64,000 bases of DNA. Origin: Streptomyces sp. PTY087I2 (GTDB lineage Bacteria > Actinomycetota > Actinomycetes > Streptomycetales > Streptomycetaceae). Shown piece by piece: positions 24,933 through 34,324 of the stretch (position 1 is the first letter of the stretch; each line of letters begins with the position of its first letter). Location: positions 115,892 to 179,891 of the forward strand of contig NZ_LZRD01000017.1 in assembly GCF_001687325.1 (NCBI RefSeq). Direction: 5' to 3'. Below the pieces are notes generated by a model. It saw only the letters and a list, made by a program, of their open reading frames with translations, was not told the origin of the DNA and ran no database searches. Position numbers and translations under genes: made by a program.

Positions 24933-25682
24933 TCAGCACTCCCCCCGGTCCCGCCCCGCCGAGTACAAGTAGCTGTCCCGGAACTGCTCCGCGCCCAGCG
25001 TGCGGCCCACCATGATGACCGCCGTCCGGATCACCCCCGCCGCCTTCACCTGTTCGGCGATCGAGTCCAGCGTGCCGCGCAGGACGATCTCGTCCGGGCG
25101 GGACGCCATCGCCACCACCGCCGTCGGGCAGTCCGCCCCGTAGTGCGGGAGCAGTTCGTCGACCACGCGGTCCACGTACCGCGCCGCCAGGTGCAGCACG
25201 ATCAGCGCGCCGCTGCGGCCCAGGGTCGCCAGGTCCTCGCCCTCCGGCATCGCCGTGGCGCGCTGGGCGACGCGGGTCAGGATCACCGTCTGGCCGACCG
25301 TCGGGACCGTCAGCTCGCGCTTCAGGGCGGCGGCGGCAGCGGCGAACGCGGGGACGCCGGGGACCACTTCGTACGGTACGCCCGCCTCGTCCAGGCGCTT
25401 CATCTGCTCGTTCACCGCGCTGAACACCGACGGGTCCCCCGAATGCAGCCGCGCCACGTCATGGCCGTCCGCGTGGGCCCGGACCAGCTCCTCCGTGATC
25501 CGGTCGATGTCGAGGTTCGCCGTGTCGATCAGGCGGGCGTCCTTCGGGCACTCGGCCAGCAGTTCCACCGGGACCAGGCTGCCCGCGTACAGGCAGACCG
25601 GGCTGGCGGCGAGGATCCGGGCGCCGCGCACCGTGATCAGGTCGGCGGCGCCGGGGCCCGCGCCGATGAAGTACACGGTCAT
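24933..25682 (-). CDS. cobM: Precorrin-4 C11-methyltransferase
   Basis: The 249-residue protein has the tetrapyrrole methylase fold: MTVYFIGAGPGAADLITVRG at the N-terminus, YAGSLVP, the SAM-contacting HSGDPSVFSAV and PGVPAFAAAAAAL. These motifs fit CobM/CbiF, which methylates precorrin-4 at C11 in cobalamin synthesis using S-adenosylmethionine. The ATG at 25682 overlaps the stop of the upstream cobL by four bases and has GGGAGACAGACG as ribosome site. The two genes form a small B12 operon. Confidence 0.9.
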   Translation of the reverse strand: MTVYFIGAGPGAADLITVRGARILAASPVCLYAGSLVPVELLAECPKDARLIDTANLDIDRITEELVRAHADGHDVARLHSGDPSVFSAVNEQMKRLDEAGVPYEVVPGVPAFAAAAAALKRELTVPTVGQTVILTRVAQRATAMPEGEDLATLGRSGALIVLHLAARYVDRVVDELLPHYGADCPTAVVAMASRPDEIVLRGTLDSIAEQVKAAGVIRTAVIMVGRTLGAEQFRDSYLYSAGRDRGEC

Positions 25683-26956
25683 CGTCTGTCTCCCATGTGC
25701 GAACTTACGTCTGAGGATGAGGGTTTGGTCACCGACCACTGCGTCACCGGCATCGCCTGCCGCCACCCCGTGAACCCGCCGACCGGCACGGCGTGCGCGA
25801 CCGACAGCCGCACCAGCTCGCCGCCGTACGCCGTGTGCCGTTCGGCCAGCAGCGCCTCCGACTCCAGCGTCACCGTGTTCGCGACCAGCCGGCCCCCCGG
25901 CCGCAGCGCCTCCCAGCACGCGTCCAGCAGGCCGGGCGCGGTCAGCCCGCCGCCGATGAACACCGCGTCCGGAGTGTCGAGTTCGGCCAGGGCCATGGGC
26001 GCCGGGCCCGTGACGACGCGCAGGCCGGGGACGCCCAGGCGTTCCGCGTTACGGGTGATCCGCTCGGCCCGCACCGGGTCCCGCTCCACGCTCACCGCCC
26101 GACAGGACCGGTGGGCCCGCAGCCACTCGATCGCGATCGAGCCCGATCCGCCGCCCACGTCCCACAGCAGCTCCCCCGGCGCGGGCGCCAGCGTGCCCAG
26201 GGTGGCGGCCCGGATGTGCCGCTTGGTGAGCTGGCCGTCGTGCTCGTACGCCGCGTCCGGCAGACCGGGCACCGTACCGAGCCGCAGCGCCTCCGCCGAC
26301 GCCCGGCACTCGATGGCGATGACGTTCAGCCGGTCCCCCGGCTCGTGCGCCCACTCCGACGCGATGCCCTCGACGTACTCCTCGCCCTCACCGCCCAGCT
26401 GCTCCAGCACCCGCAGCCTGCTCGGGCCGAATCCCCGGTCCGTGAGCAGCGCCGCGACCGTGGCCGGAGTGCTCGCGTCCGCGCTCAGGACGAGCAGCCG
26501 CCGGCCCTCGTACAGGGAGGCGGCCAGGCGCGCCGCCGGGCGGCCCACCAGCGTCACGACCTCCATGTCCTCCAGCGGCCAGCCGAGGCGTGCGCAGGCG
26601 TACGAGACGGAGGACGGATGCGGCAGCACGCGCAGCCCCTCGGGCCCCAGCTCCTCCGCGAGCGCGCGCCCGATCCCGTAGAACATCGGGTCCCCGCTCG
26701 CCAGCACCGCGATCCGGCGCTCCCCGTGCTCGGCGAGCAGCCGGGGGACGGCCGGCCGCAGCGGGGACGGCCAGGCCACGCGCGCCCCGGCGCACTCCGG
26801 CGGCAGCAGGTCCAGCTGGCGCGCCCCACCGATCAGCACCTCCGCCCCGCACAGCGCCTCCCGCGCCGTCCCGGACAGCCCGGACCAGCCGTCCGCGCCG
26901 ATCCCCACGACGGCGACGGGGTACGGAAACGGGGCTGGGGAGGGCGATGCGGGCAC
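25679..26956 (-). CDS. cobL: Precorrin-6Y C5,15-methyltransferase (decarboxylating), CbiE-CbiT fusion
   Basis: The 425-residue protein has two domains. Residues 12-210 are a CbiE-type tetrapyrrole methylase (AVVGIGADGW, LASGDPMFYGIG). Residues 225-420 are a CbiT-type Rossmann methyltransferase with LLWDVGGGSGSIAIEW as the SAM site. This fused form is CobL, which methylates precorrin-6Y at C5 and C15 and decarboxylates the acetate side chain. It is followed by cobM with an ATGA overlap. I looked for a cobalamin riboswitch in 26957-27197 and did not see its conserved GCCACTG core. Confidence 0.9.
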   Translation of the reverse strand: MPASPSPAPFPYPVAVVGIGADGWSGLSGTAREALCGAEVLIGGARQLDLLPPECAGARVAWPSPLRPAVPRLLAEHGERRIAVLASGDPMFYGIGRALAEELGPEGLRVLPHPSSVSYACARLGWPLEDMEVVTLVGRPAARLAASLYEGRRLLVLSADASTPATVAALLTDRGFGPSRLRVLEQLGGEGEEYVEGIASEWAHEPGDRLNVIAIECRASAEALRLGTVPGLPDAAYEHDGQLTKRHIRAATLGTLAPAPGELLWDVGGGSGSIAIEWLRAHRSCRAVSVERDPVRAERITRNAERLGVPGLRVVTGPAPMALAELDTPDAVFIGGGLTAPGLLDACWEALRPGGRLVANTVTLESEALLAERHTAYGGELVRLSVAHAVPVGGFTGWRQAMPVTQWSVTKPSSSDVSSHMGDRR

Positions 26957-27197
26957 GGGCCGGAACCTCGTCGTTCGGAGGGGAGGAAGCGGGCGCGACG
27001 AGCGGAAACGAGGCGCAGCCGCACTTTACTGAACGGCCCGCTCCGGCCACCCCGCCGGGTGAATCCGAGAAAACTTCGCGCGTGGTGTCGAGAAGCCCGC
27101 GCCGGCCCCGACGTCCCCTGTGTAAGAGGAAGAGCAACCACAGAGCGACCGCAGAACACCCACGAACGAGCGCACGAGCGATCAGGAGGCGACGGTC

Positions 27198-27605
27198 ATG
27201 AAGTATCTGGTGATGGTCCAGGGCAGCCAGGCGGACTACGAGGCGCAGACCGGCAAGGGCAACGCCACCAGCCCGGCCTGGGACGAGAAGGCCATGCAGG
27301 AGATGTTCGCCTACATGGGCAGCATCAACGACGACCTCGCCGAGTCGGGCGAGCTGGTGACCGCGTACGGGCTCACGGAGCCCGCGCAGGGCCGGGCCGT
27401 GAGCGTCGACGGCGAGGGCCGTCCGGTGATCTCGGACGGGCCGTACAGCGAGACGAAGGAGCTGCTCGCCGGGTTCTGGATCCTCGACTGCGAGAACCTG
27501 GAGAGGGTGACCGAGATCGCCGCCCGCGTGGCACGCTGTCCGCAGCCGCCCGGGGCACCCGAGTACCCGGTGCTCATCCGCACCATCGGCGGCGGGATCG
27601 ACTAA
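27198..27605 (+). CDS. YCII/DGPF-domain protein
   Basis: The 135-residue protein starts MKYLVMVQGSQADYE and contains ISDGPYSETKELLAGFWIL, the DGPF motif of YciI-related proteins. In actinobacteria these are very often encoded beside an atypical ECF sigma factor, as here: the sigma gene starts 17 bases after this stop. The family may be a sensor or small enzyme in that pair. GGAGGCGACGGTC precedes the ATG. Confidence 0.9.
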   Translation: MKYLVMVQGSQADYEAQTGKGNATSPAWDEKAMQEMFAYMGSINDDLAESGELVTAYGLTEPAQGRAVSVDGEGRPVISDGPYSETKELLAGFWILDCENLERVTEIAARVARCPQPPGAPEYPVLIRTIGGGID

Positions 27606-27622
27606 TCGACTAGGAGCGACGG

Positions 27623-28936
27623 CTGAAGCCGGACCGTACGACCGACGACGACATCGAGGACCTGCTGCGCCGCCACGCGCCGCAGGTCCTCGGCGCGCTC
27701 GTCCGCCGGTACGGGCATTTCGACCCGGCCGAGGACTCCGTCCAGGAGGCCCTGATCGCGGCCGCCGAGCAGTGGCCCGGGGACGGGATCCCCGACAACC
27801 CGCGCGGCTGGCTCATCCGGGTCGCCTCCCGCCGCCTCACCGACCGGCTGCGCAGCGACGAGGCCCGGCGGCGGCGCGAGGAGACGGCGGCGGCCCTCAC
27901 CCCGGCGGACGCGTTCGTCGCCCCGCCACCCGGGGAAGACCACTCCGGAGCGGGCCCCTCCGGCCTGGGCCGGGCCCCCTCCGAGGACGACACGCTCACC
28001 CTGCTCTTCCTCTGCTGCCACCCCGCGCTCTCCCCCGCCGCCCAGATCGCGCTGACCCTCCGCGCGGTCGGCGGCCTCACCACGGCGGAGATCGCCCGCG
28101 CCCATCTGGTGCCCGAGGCGACGATGGCGCAGCGGATCAGCCGGGCCAAGCGGACGGTGCGCGGTACGCAGTTCCGGCAGCCGGACGCCCAGGACCGCGA
28201 CCAGCGGCTCGCCGCCGTCCTCCAGGTCCTCTACCTGATCTTCAACGAGGGCTACACCTCCACCGCGGGCCCCGACCTCCACCGCACGGACCTGGCCCGC
28301 GAGGCGATCCGGCTGACCCGCGCCGTCCGCCGGCTCCTCCCCCACGAGGGGCGGGTCACCGGGCTGCTGGCGCTGATGGTCCTCACCGAGGCGCGTACCC
28401 CGGCGCGCACCGGGCCGGACGGCGAGCTGATCCCCCTCGACGAACAGGACCGGGCCCTCTGGGACCGTACGGCCGTCGCCGAAGGCACCGCCCTGGCCGA
28501 GGAGGCGCTCGCCCAGGGGCCGGCCGGGGACTACCAGCTCCAGGCCGCGATCGCCGCCCTGCACGACGAGGCACAGCGCGCCGAGGACACCGACTGGCCG
28601 CAGATCCTCGCCCTGTACGACCTCCTCGTGCGGCGCTCCCCCGACCCCGCCGCCGCCCTGGGCCGGGCGGTCGCCGTGGCCATGGTGCACGGGCCCCGGG
28701 CGGGGCTGGCCGCGGTGGACGCGCTCGCGGAGGCGGAGGGGACGGCAGGTGCGGCGGCGACGGCCGGGCAGCGGAACTACCGGCTCGACGCCGTACGCGG
28801 CCACCTCCTGGAACGGGCCGGGGAGCCCGACGCCGCCCGTACCGCCTACCGCGCGGCCGCCGACGCCACCCTCAGCGAACCCGAGGCCCGCTACCTGCGC
28901 CGACGCGCGGACCGGCTGGAGCACCCCGACGGATAG
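27623..28936 (+). CDS. ECF-type sigma factor with DUF6596 extension, apparent CTG start
   Basis: The 437-residue protein holds a sigma-2 region (about residues 5-80, with FDPAEDSVQEALIAAAEQW), a sigma-4 region (about 135-185, with LTTAEIARAHLVPEATMAQR) and a long helical C-terminal extension of the DUF6596 type. It is the usual partner of the YCII protein encoded just upstream. After the in-frame stop at 27611 the only start-like codon before the conserved N-terminus is CTG at 27623, preceded by AGGAG at the right distance. Start callers limited to ATG/GTG/TTG would begin at 28109 and lose the sigma-2 domain. Confidence 0.8.
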   Translation: MKPDRTTDDDIEDLLRRHAPQVLGALVRRYGHFDPAEDSVQEALIAAAEQWPGDGIPDNPRGWLIRVASRRLTDRLRSDEARRRREETAAALTPADAFVAPPPGEDHSGAGPSGLGRAPSEDDTLTLLFLCCHPALSPAAQIALTLRAVGGLTTAEIARAHLVPEATMAQRISRAKRTVRGTQFRQPDAQDRDQRLAAVLQVLYLIFNEGYTSTAGPDLHRTDLAREAIRLTRAVRRLLPHEGRVTGLLALMVLTEARTPARTGPDGELIPLDEQDRALWDRTAVAEGTALAEEALAQGPAGDYQLQAAIAALHDEAQRAEDTDWPQILALYDLLVRRSPDPAAALGRAVAVAMVHGPRAGLAAVDALAEAEGTAGAAATAGQRNYRLDAVRGHLLERAGEPDAARTAYRAAADATLSEPEARYLRRRADRLEHPDG

Positions 28937-29022
28937 GGGGTTACTCCCTTCGGCCGACAGGGAAGAGGCCATCGGCGCAGTCCCGGTCGCCGCCGCCCGC
29001 CGCGCTCGCGATGATCGGCAGC

Positions 29023-29727
29023 ATGACCACGAGCGGCAACGGCAGCGACAGCACCGGCGGCAAGGGCAAGGGGACAGGGAAGGGCGGGGCCAAGGCCACC
29101 ACCCTGCGGATCGCCCAGAATCCGGAGGCGGACGAGCTCCTGGGCCGCAGCCCGCTGGCCGCCCTGGTCGACATGCTGCTGGACCAACAGGTGCCGATGG
29201 AGTGGGCGTTCACGGGCCCGTACACCCTCGCGGAGCGGATGGGCTCCGACGATCTGGACGCGGGGCGGATCGCCGCCTACGACCCGGACGCCTTCACCGA
29301 ACTGTTCACCACCAAACCGGCCCTGCACCGCTACCCCGGCTCGATGGCCCAGCGGGTGCAGCAGCTGTGCCAGTTCCTGGTCGCGGAGTACGGCGGCGAC
29401 GCGAGCGCGGTGTGGCGGGACGCCGCGACCGGCGACGAGCTGCTGGCACGCCTCAAGGCCCTGCCCGGCTTCGGCGCCCAGAAGGCCCAGATCTTCCTGG
29501 CGCTGCTCGGCAAGCAGTTGGGCGTACGTCCCCCGGGGTGGCGGGAGGCGGCGGGCCCGTACGGGGAGGCCGGATCGCATCGGTCGGTCGCCGACATCAC
29601 GGGCCCGGAGTCGCTGGTCGAGGTGCGTGCGTACAAACAGGAGGCCAAGGCGGCGGCCAAGGCGGCGGCCAAGGCGGCCAAGGCAGCCAAGGCGGCGAAA
29701 AAGCCTGGTACTTCACGGAAGAAGTAA
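29023..29727 (+). CDS. HhH-GPD-type DNA base-excision protein
   Basis: The 234-residue protein has a low-complexity Gly/Lys N-terminus, an HhH-GPD core (residues 25-200) with LLDQQVPMEWAFTGPYTLAE and the helix-hairpin-helix LPGFGAQKAQIFLALLGKQ, and a C-terminal Ala/Lys-rich tail (EAKAAAKAAAKAAKAAKAAK) that probably binds DNA nonspecifically. It resembles actinobacterial HhH-GPD proteins of base excision repair, although the catalytic residues are not certain. The ATG at 29023 is a choice; one at 29011 is equally possible because neither has a strong ribosome site. Confidence 0.75.
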   Translation: MTTSGNGSDSTGGKGKGTGKGGAKATTLRIAQNPEADELLGRSPLAALVDMLLDQQVPMEWAFTGPYTLAERMGSDDLDAGRIAAYDPDAFTELFTTKPALHRYPGSMAQRVQQLCQFLVAEYGGDASAVWRDAATGDELLARLKALPGFGAQKAQIFLALLGKQLGVRPPGWREAAGPYGEAGSHRSVADITGPESLVEVRAYKQEAKAAAKAAAKAAKAAKAAKKPGTSRKK

Positions 29728-29943
29728 CACGGATCAGACATCACCCGGGCGGGCGGAAGTGACATGCCCATGCACTGGAACAGGCCGACACCCCCACCCC
29801 ACCGATCAGAATCAGCCACATCGGTTCACAGGCGCCACCCCACTCGCTAGCTTTCGCAGCACATTCGTTCAGCCGTTCAGCCACTGAGCCGTTCGAAGTA
29901 CCGGCGGCTCGGGGCCTCAGCCGTTCAGACCGGAAGGACTCCT

Positions 29944-31500
29944 GTGCACGCAACACGTCGCAGAGCCATGGCTGTCGTGGCCGCCACCGCCCTGGCCACA
30001 CCGCTCCTCCTGGCCGCGTCCCCGCACCACGGGCGCCCCGCGCCGCACGACCCCGGGAAGGAAGCGGCCAAGCTGTCACGGGAGTTGGTGAGGACCGCGT
30101 CCGCGCGCGACGCCTACCGCCACCTCCAGCAGTTCCAGGCGATAGCCGACTCCGCCGACGGCCACCGCGCCGCCGGCTCGCTGGGTCACGACGCCTCGGC
30201 GGCGTACGTCTACCGGCAGCTCCAGCGCGCCGGGTACAAGGTCTCGTACGAGAGCTTCCGCTTCACCTACACGGAGACGCTGGCCGAAAAGCTCGCCGTG
30301 GTGACGCCGACGCCCCGCGACGTGACGATCAAGGCCATGACGTACACGCCGTCGACGAAGGAGGGCGGCCTGACGGCGGCGCTCGTCGCCGTGCCCGTCG
30401 ACGACACGACGGGCTGCGAGGCCGACGACTACGCCGCCGCGGACTTCACCGGCAAGATCGCGCTGATCAAGCGCGGCGGCTGCACCTTCGCCGAGAAGCA
30501 GGCGGCCGCGGCCGACGCGGGCGCGGCCGGAGCGGCCATCTACAACAACGTCGAGGGCGCGCTGTCCGGCACGCTCGGCGAGGTCGCCGCCGGGAAGATC
30601 CCGACCGGCGGACTCACCCAGGAGGAGGGCGAGAAGCTCGCCGCCGACCTCGCGGCCGGCGAGGTCACGGTCTCCTTCGAGATCCGCGAGCTCCAGGAGG
30701 ACCGCCCCACCCGCAACGTCATCGCCGAGACGCCCGGCGGGAGCGCGGCGCGGACCGTGATGCTCGGCGCCCACCTCGACTCGGTGACCGAGGGCCCCGG
30801 CATCAACGACAACGGCTCCGGTTCCGCCGGTCTGCTCGACGTCGCCCTGAAGCTGGCGAAATCGAAGAGCAAGCCGGCCAACAAGGTCCGGTTCGCCTGG
30901 TGGTCGGCCGAGGAGAACGGCCTGATCGGCTCGGAGAAGTACGTGGAGGCGCTCTCCGAGAAGCAGCGCAAGCAGATCAAGCTCTATCTGAACTTCGACA
31001 TGATCGCCTCGCCGAACGGCGTCCAGTTCGTCTTCGACGGCGACGACTCCGACCAGGTCGGCGAGGGCCCCGGCCCGGAGGGCTCGGCCCAACTGGAACG
31101 GGACATCAACGAGTTCCTCGACCGCAAGGGCAAGCCGCACGAGGGCACGGACTTCACCGGCCGCTCGGACTACGGTCCGTTCATCGAGGCGGGCATCCCG
31201 TCCGGCGGTACGGACACCGGGGCCGAGGGCATCAAGACGGCGGCCCAGGCCGAGGTGTTCGGCGGCGAGGCGGGGATCGCGTACGACCCCTGCTACCACG
31301 CGGCCTGCGACGACCTGGACAACATCGACATGGGTCACTTCGACACCAACATCGACGTGATCGCCAACGCCGTCGGGACGTACGCGCACGACCTGCGCTC
31401 GCTGACCCGCCCGGTCGACCCCGACACCGGCAGCGGAACGCCCGGCAGCGGAGGCAGCGGAGGCGGCCTGCGCGAGGGCCACGGCCACGTCACGGAGTAG
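29944..31500 (+). CDS. Secreted M28 zinc aminopeptidase with PA domain
   Basis: The 518-residue protein has an N-terminal Arg-rich signal peptide, a PA domain (residues 120-230, with GKIALIKRGGCTFAEKQ) and an M28 peptidase domain. Metal-site residues are visible: H277, D289, E323/E324, D352, H452, with a C450-C455 pair. The H-D, D-E and E-D spacings and the cysteine pair match Streptomyces griseus aminopeptidase. It should release N-terminal hydrophobic residues outside the cell. The tail is Gly/Ser-rich. The GTG at 29944 follows GGAAGGACTCC. Confidence 0.9.
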   Translation: MHATRRRAMAVVAATALATPLLLAASPHHGRPAPHDPGKEAAKLSRELVRTASARDAYRHLQQFQAIADSADGHRAAGSLGHDASAAYVYRQLQRAGYKVSYESFRFTYTETLAEKLAVVTPTPRDVTIKAMTYTPSTKEGGLTAALVAVPVDDTTGCEADDYAAADFTGKIALIKRGGCTFAEKQAAAADAGAAGAAIYNNVEGALSGTLGEVAAGKIPTGGLTQEEGEKLAADLAAGEVTVSFEIRELQEDRPTRNVIAETPGGSAARTVMLGAHLDSVTEGPGINDNGSGSAGLLDVALKLAKSKSKPANKVRFAWWSAEENGLIGSEKYVEALSEKQRKQIKLYLNFDMIASPNGVQFVFDGDDSDQVGEGPGPEGSAQLERDINEFLDRKGKPHEGTDFTGRSDYGPFIEAGIPSGGTDTGAEGIKTAAQAEVFGGEAGIAYDPCYHAACDDLDNIDMGHFDTNIDVIANAVGTYAHDLRSLTRPVDPDTGSGTPGSGGSGGGLREGHGHVTE

Positions 31501-31839
31501 CGACCCGCTTGCGGGCTCCGGGGACCGGCCCCGGAGCCCGTAAGCACGCGGGGCGGAAACACGCGGCGGAAAGCCGTGGCGGGAGCGGGCAGAAGCGGTG
31601 CGGGAGCGGACGGGAGCAGGCCGGAGGCAGGCCGGGAGCGGACGGGAGCAGGCGGAGGCGGGCGGGAGCCAGCCGGACGGAAGCAGGCGGAGGCGGGCGG
31701 GAGCAGGCTGGCCGGAAGCCGCACGAGAGCACCCCTGCCCCGGTATCCCGCCCTATCCAGCGCTATACGCCCTTTGCCCCCGCCCAGCGGTGAGCTTCCG
31801 TGGCTGCGCCCGGTGGCTCTTGACCGGTAGGCTTTCCGT
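31501..31839. repeat. Intergenic region with imperfect GGGAGCGGACGGGAGCAGGC-type repeats
   Basis: Between 31578 and 31720 short purine-rich units built from CGGGAGCRGRC and GGCGGAGGCGGGCGGGAGC recur several times in tandem. No gene with credible coding character is seen on either strand. The region from 31740 onward is less repetitive and probably carries the promoter for the gene at 31840. Confidence 0.55.
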
Positions 31840-32136
31840 GTGATCTTCAAGCGCATCGGAAATGGGAAGCCGTACCCCGACCACGGCCGGGAATCCACCC
31901 GCCAGTGGGCGGATGTCGCGCCGCGTCCGGTTCGCCTGGACCAGCTCGTGACCACCAAGGGCCAGCTGGACCTGGAGACCCTCCTCGCCGAGGACTCCAC
32001 GTTCTACGGGGACCTGTTCGCGCACGTCGTGAAGTGGCAGGGCGACCTCTACCTGGAGGACGGGCTGCACCGGGCGGTCCGCGCCGCGCTACAGCAGCGC
32101 CAGGTACTGCACGCGCGCGTCCTCGACCTGGGCTGA
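31840..32136 (+). CDS. Conserved small protein (VapB-like in annotation)
   Basis: The 98-residue protein begins VIFKRIGNGKPYPDHGREST and contains QLDLETLLAEDSTFYGDLFA and VKWQGDLYLEDGLHRAV. It is highly conserved in Streptomyces as I remember it, where automatic annotation calls it a type II toxin-antitoxin VapB-family antitoxin. No toxin gene lies next to it here, so that label is doubtful. The start is GTG at 31840. It appears monocistronic. Confidence 0.75.
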   Translation: MIFKRIGNGKPYPDHGRESTRQWADVAPRPVRLDQLVTTKGQLDLETLLAEDSTFYGDLFAHVVKWQGDLYLEDGLHRAVRAALQQRQVLHARVLDLG

Positions 32137-32317
32137 CAGGCTCCGGGACCGGGACCGGCGGCCCTCCGCCGCGGCACCACACCCCACTGGGGTTTACGCA
32201 TCTCGAGGCGTCCCCCCGAGACCCTGATTCGGGCTTTCGGGTGCTTTCACGCTCATCCGGGTGCCATACGTTGATCATTTAGTACGCATCATCACCGGGT
32301 CGCATTACGCTGCCTCC

Positions 32318-32944
32318 ATGAGCATGCTCACTCCCCCCGGCATGGGCGGAAAGTACCGCATCACGGGCGACACCTACCCCCGCATGCGCCGCCCCCGGCA
32401 CCGCCGCAGGCTCGTCCTCGCGGGCATCGGAGCCGTCGTCGTCCTCGGCCTCGTCGGCTGGGGCACTTTGCAGCTCATCGATGTGTTCACCGGCGGCGAC
32501 AAGAGCGCCAGCGCGGCCGACCACAAGCGGGACTGCCCCACCGCGAAGCCGTCCGTGGCCCCGGTCAAGGCGCTGCCGAAACCGGCCAAGATCAAGGTGA
32601 ACGTCTACAACGCGACGACGCGCACCGGACTGGCCAAGGCCGCCGCCGAGGAGCTCAAGAAGCGCGGTTTCACCATCGGCGAGGTGGGCAACGCGTCGAA
32701 GGAGTACGACAAGAAGGTGCCGGGCGCGGGCGTGCTGCTCGGGGCGCCGGCCGCGAAGAACGGCAGCTTCACGGTGCTCGGCACCCAGCTGGCGGGCACG
32801 GTGCAGAAGACGGACACCCGGAAGACGGGCGAGGTCGACCTGATCCTCGGGGAGAAGTTCAAGGCGTTCAGCACGCCGAAGGAGGCCACGGCGGCGATGA
32901 CGGCCCTGACGAAGCCGGCCCCGGCCCCGTCTCCCTCCTGCTGA
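32318..32944 (+). CDS. Membrane-anchored LytR_C-domain protein
   Basis: The 208-residue protein has a basic N-terminus, one transmembrane helix (about residues 29-50) and an extracytoplasmic LytR_C domain with KIKVNVYNATTRTGLAKAAA. LytR_C domains accompany LCP-type wall glycopolymer ligases; this stand-alone form has no ligase domain. The ATG at 32318 is used; a second ATG two codons on is possible. A strong hairpin separates it from upp. Confidence 0.8.
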   Translation: MSMLTPPGMGGKYRITGDTYPRMRRPRHRRRLVLAGIGAVVVLGLVGWGTLQLIDVFTGGDKSASAADHKRDCPTAKPSVAPVKALPKPAKIKVNVYNATTRTGLAKAAAEELKKRGFTIGEVGNASKEYDKKVPGAGVLLGAPAAKNGSFTVLGTQLAGTVQKTDTRKTGEVDLILGEKFKAFSTPKEATAAMTALTKPAPAPSPSC

Positions 32945-32950
32945 CGAAAG

Positions 32951-33004
32951 CGCCCCGTTCCCGCGCGTACGCACGAGGCCGTGCGTACGCGCGGGAACGG
33001 GGCG
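32951..33004. terminator. Bidirectional terminator between the LytR_C gene and upp
   Basis: A perfect 24-base-pair stem (32951-32974 with 32981-33004) closes on a six-base loop. It lies between the convergent stops of the LytR_C gene and upp and can serve both. Confidence 0.9.
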
Positions 33005-33035
33005 CAAAGCCGTAAAAGAAAGTGGCGCGGGGGCC

Positions 33036-33671
33036 CTAATCGGCCGTCCCGTACATCCGGTCGCCCGCGTCGCCGAGGCCCGGCACGATGTACCCGTGGT
33101 CGTTGAGCCGCTCGTCGACGGAGGCGGTGACGACGGTGACCGGGGTCCCGGCCAGCTCGCGCTCCATCACCTCGACGCCCTCGGGCGCCGCGAGGAGGAC
33201 GACGGCGGTGACATCGTCGGCGCCGCGCTTGATCAGCTCCTGGATGGCCGCGACGAGGGTGCCGCCGGTGGCCAGCATCGGGTCGAGGACGTAGACCTGG
33301 CGGCCGGAGAGGTCCTCGGGCATCCGGGTCGCGTACGTCTCCGCCTGGAGCGTCTCCTCGTTGCGGATCATGCCGAGGAAGCCCACCTCGGCGGTCGGCA
33401 GCAGCCGCACCATGCCGTCCAGCATGCCCAGCCCGGCCCGCAGGATCGGCACGACGAGCGGCCGGGGGTGCGAGAGCTTGACGCCCGTCGTGGGCGTCAC
33501 CGGGGTCTCGATGTCGACCTGCTCGGTACGCACATCCCTGGTGGCCTCGTAGGCGAGGAGGGTGACCAGCTCGTCGGCGAGCCGCCGGAAGGTCGGGGAG
33601 TCGGTGCGCTTGTCGCGCAGCGTGGTGAGTTTGTGCGCCACCAGCGGGTGGTCGACGACGTGGATCCGCAT
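33036..33671 (-). CDS. upp: Uracil phosphoribosyltransferase
   Basis: The 211-residue protein matches UPRT throughout: MRIHVVDHPLVAHKLTTLRD at the N-terminus, VVPILRAGLGMLDGM, the PRPP-binding YVLDPMLATGGTLVAAI and the C-terminal YIVPGLGDAGDRMYGT uracil-binding loop. It converts uracil and PRPP to UMP in pyrimidine salvage. Length is normal. It diverges from the small gene at 33774. Confidence 0.95.
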   Translation of the reverse strand: MRIHVVDHPLVAHKLTTLRDKRTDSPTFRRLADELVTLLAYEATRDVRTEQVDIETPVTPTTGVKLSHPRPLVVPILRAGLGMLDGMVRLLPTAEVGFLGMIRNEETLQAETYATRMPEDLSGRQVYVLDPMLATGGTLVAAIQELIKRGADDVTAVVLLAAPEGVEVMERELAGTPVTVVTASVDERLNDHGYIVPGLGDAGDRMYGTAD

Positions 33672-33773
33672 GCGTCAACAGTAACCGCGCCGCCCGGCAC
33701 TCTGCGCTGGCATCAACCACCTGTTCGGGGGGAAGGTGGGGGCATACGGACCCAGCACTGGGGTGGTGTGTCG

Positions 33774-34025
33774 ATGGCTGACGGGGATCTGCGGGACGAC
33801 CGGGCCTCGCGCGGGCCGCGCGAGGGGCGCGACGCCGAGGGCTTGGCGGGCGCGGCGGGCGATGCCGAGGACGCGCAGGAGAGTGACGCGGCCCGCCGCC
33901 GCCGACGCGCCCAGTTCCTCCGTGAGCTCCATGAGGCCAAACAGCTGCGGGACCGGGTGCAGCCACGCCGGGCGAGGGCCGCCCGGATGAGGCAACAGAT
34001 GCGGATGCGTACGTTCCGCTGGTGA
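33774..34025 (+). CDS. Small basic hypothetical protein
   Basis: The 83-residue protein has an acidic, Gly/Asp-rich N-terminal half and a strongly basic C-terminal half (RRRRRAQFLRELHEAKQLRD and RMRQQMRMRTFRW). It could bind nucleic acid. It sits in the conserved interval between upp and the tadA pair. Family and function are not recognised. The ribosome site before the ATG is weak. Confidence 0.5.
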   Translation: MADGDLRDDRASRGPREGRDAEGLAGAAGDAEDAQESDAARRRRRAQFLRELHEAKQLRDRVQPRRARAARMRQQMRMRTFRW

Positions 34026-34324
34026 CCGGCGGAACGGCGACGGGCGGACCATCCGCCGCCCCCCCTGACGAAAGCCCTGACGAAAAGCCCTGGTGAACCC
34101 CGGGCGAGCCCTCCGAGTACCACCGGCGCACTCCCCCGCCGGTCGGCGCGTCAGGGTGAGGGCCGACCAGGCACTCCTGGAACTGATGGACGACGCAACG
34201 GTCGAAGAGGTCTCGGACAGCGCTTGTTTCTGCCACGATGCCGATTGGGCGGGGCTCAGGACGGACGGATCACCGTTCGCCCTCCCGTCGGACCGATTCG
34301 CCTATGACCAGTGGGAGAGTCACG

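Noticed and set aside
26957..27197. Possible cobalamin riboswitch upstream of cobL
   Set aside because: The minus-strand leader lacks the conserved GCCACTG box and B12-box pattern; only GC-rich sequence without clear core stems was seen.
31840..32136. Calling the small protein a true VapB antitoxin
   Set aside because: No VapC-like PIN-domain gene is adjacent; the label derives from annotation habit rather than context here.
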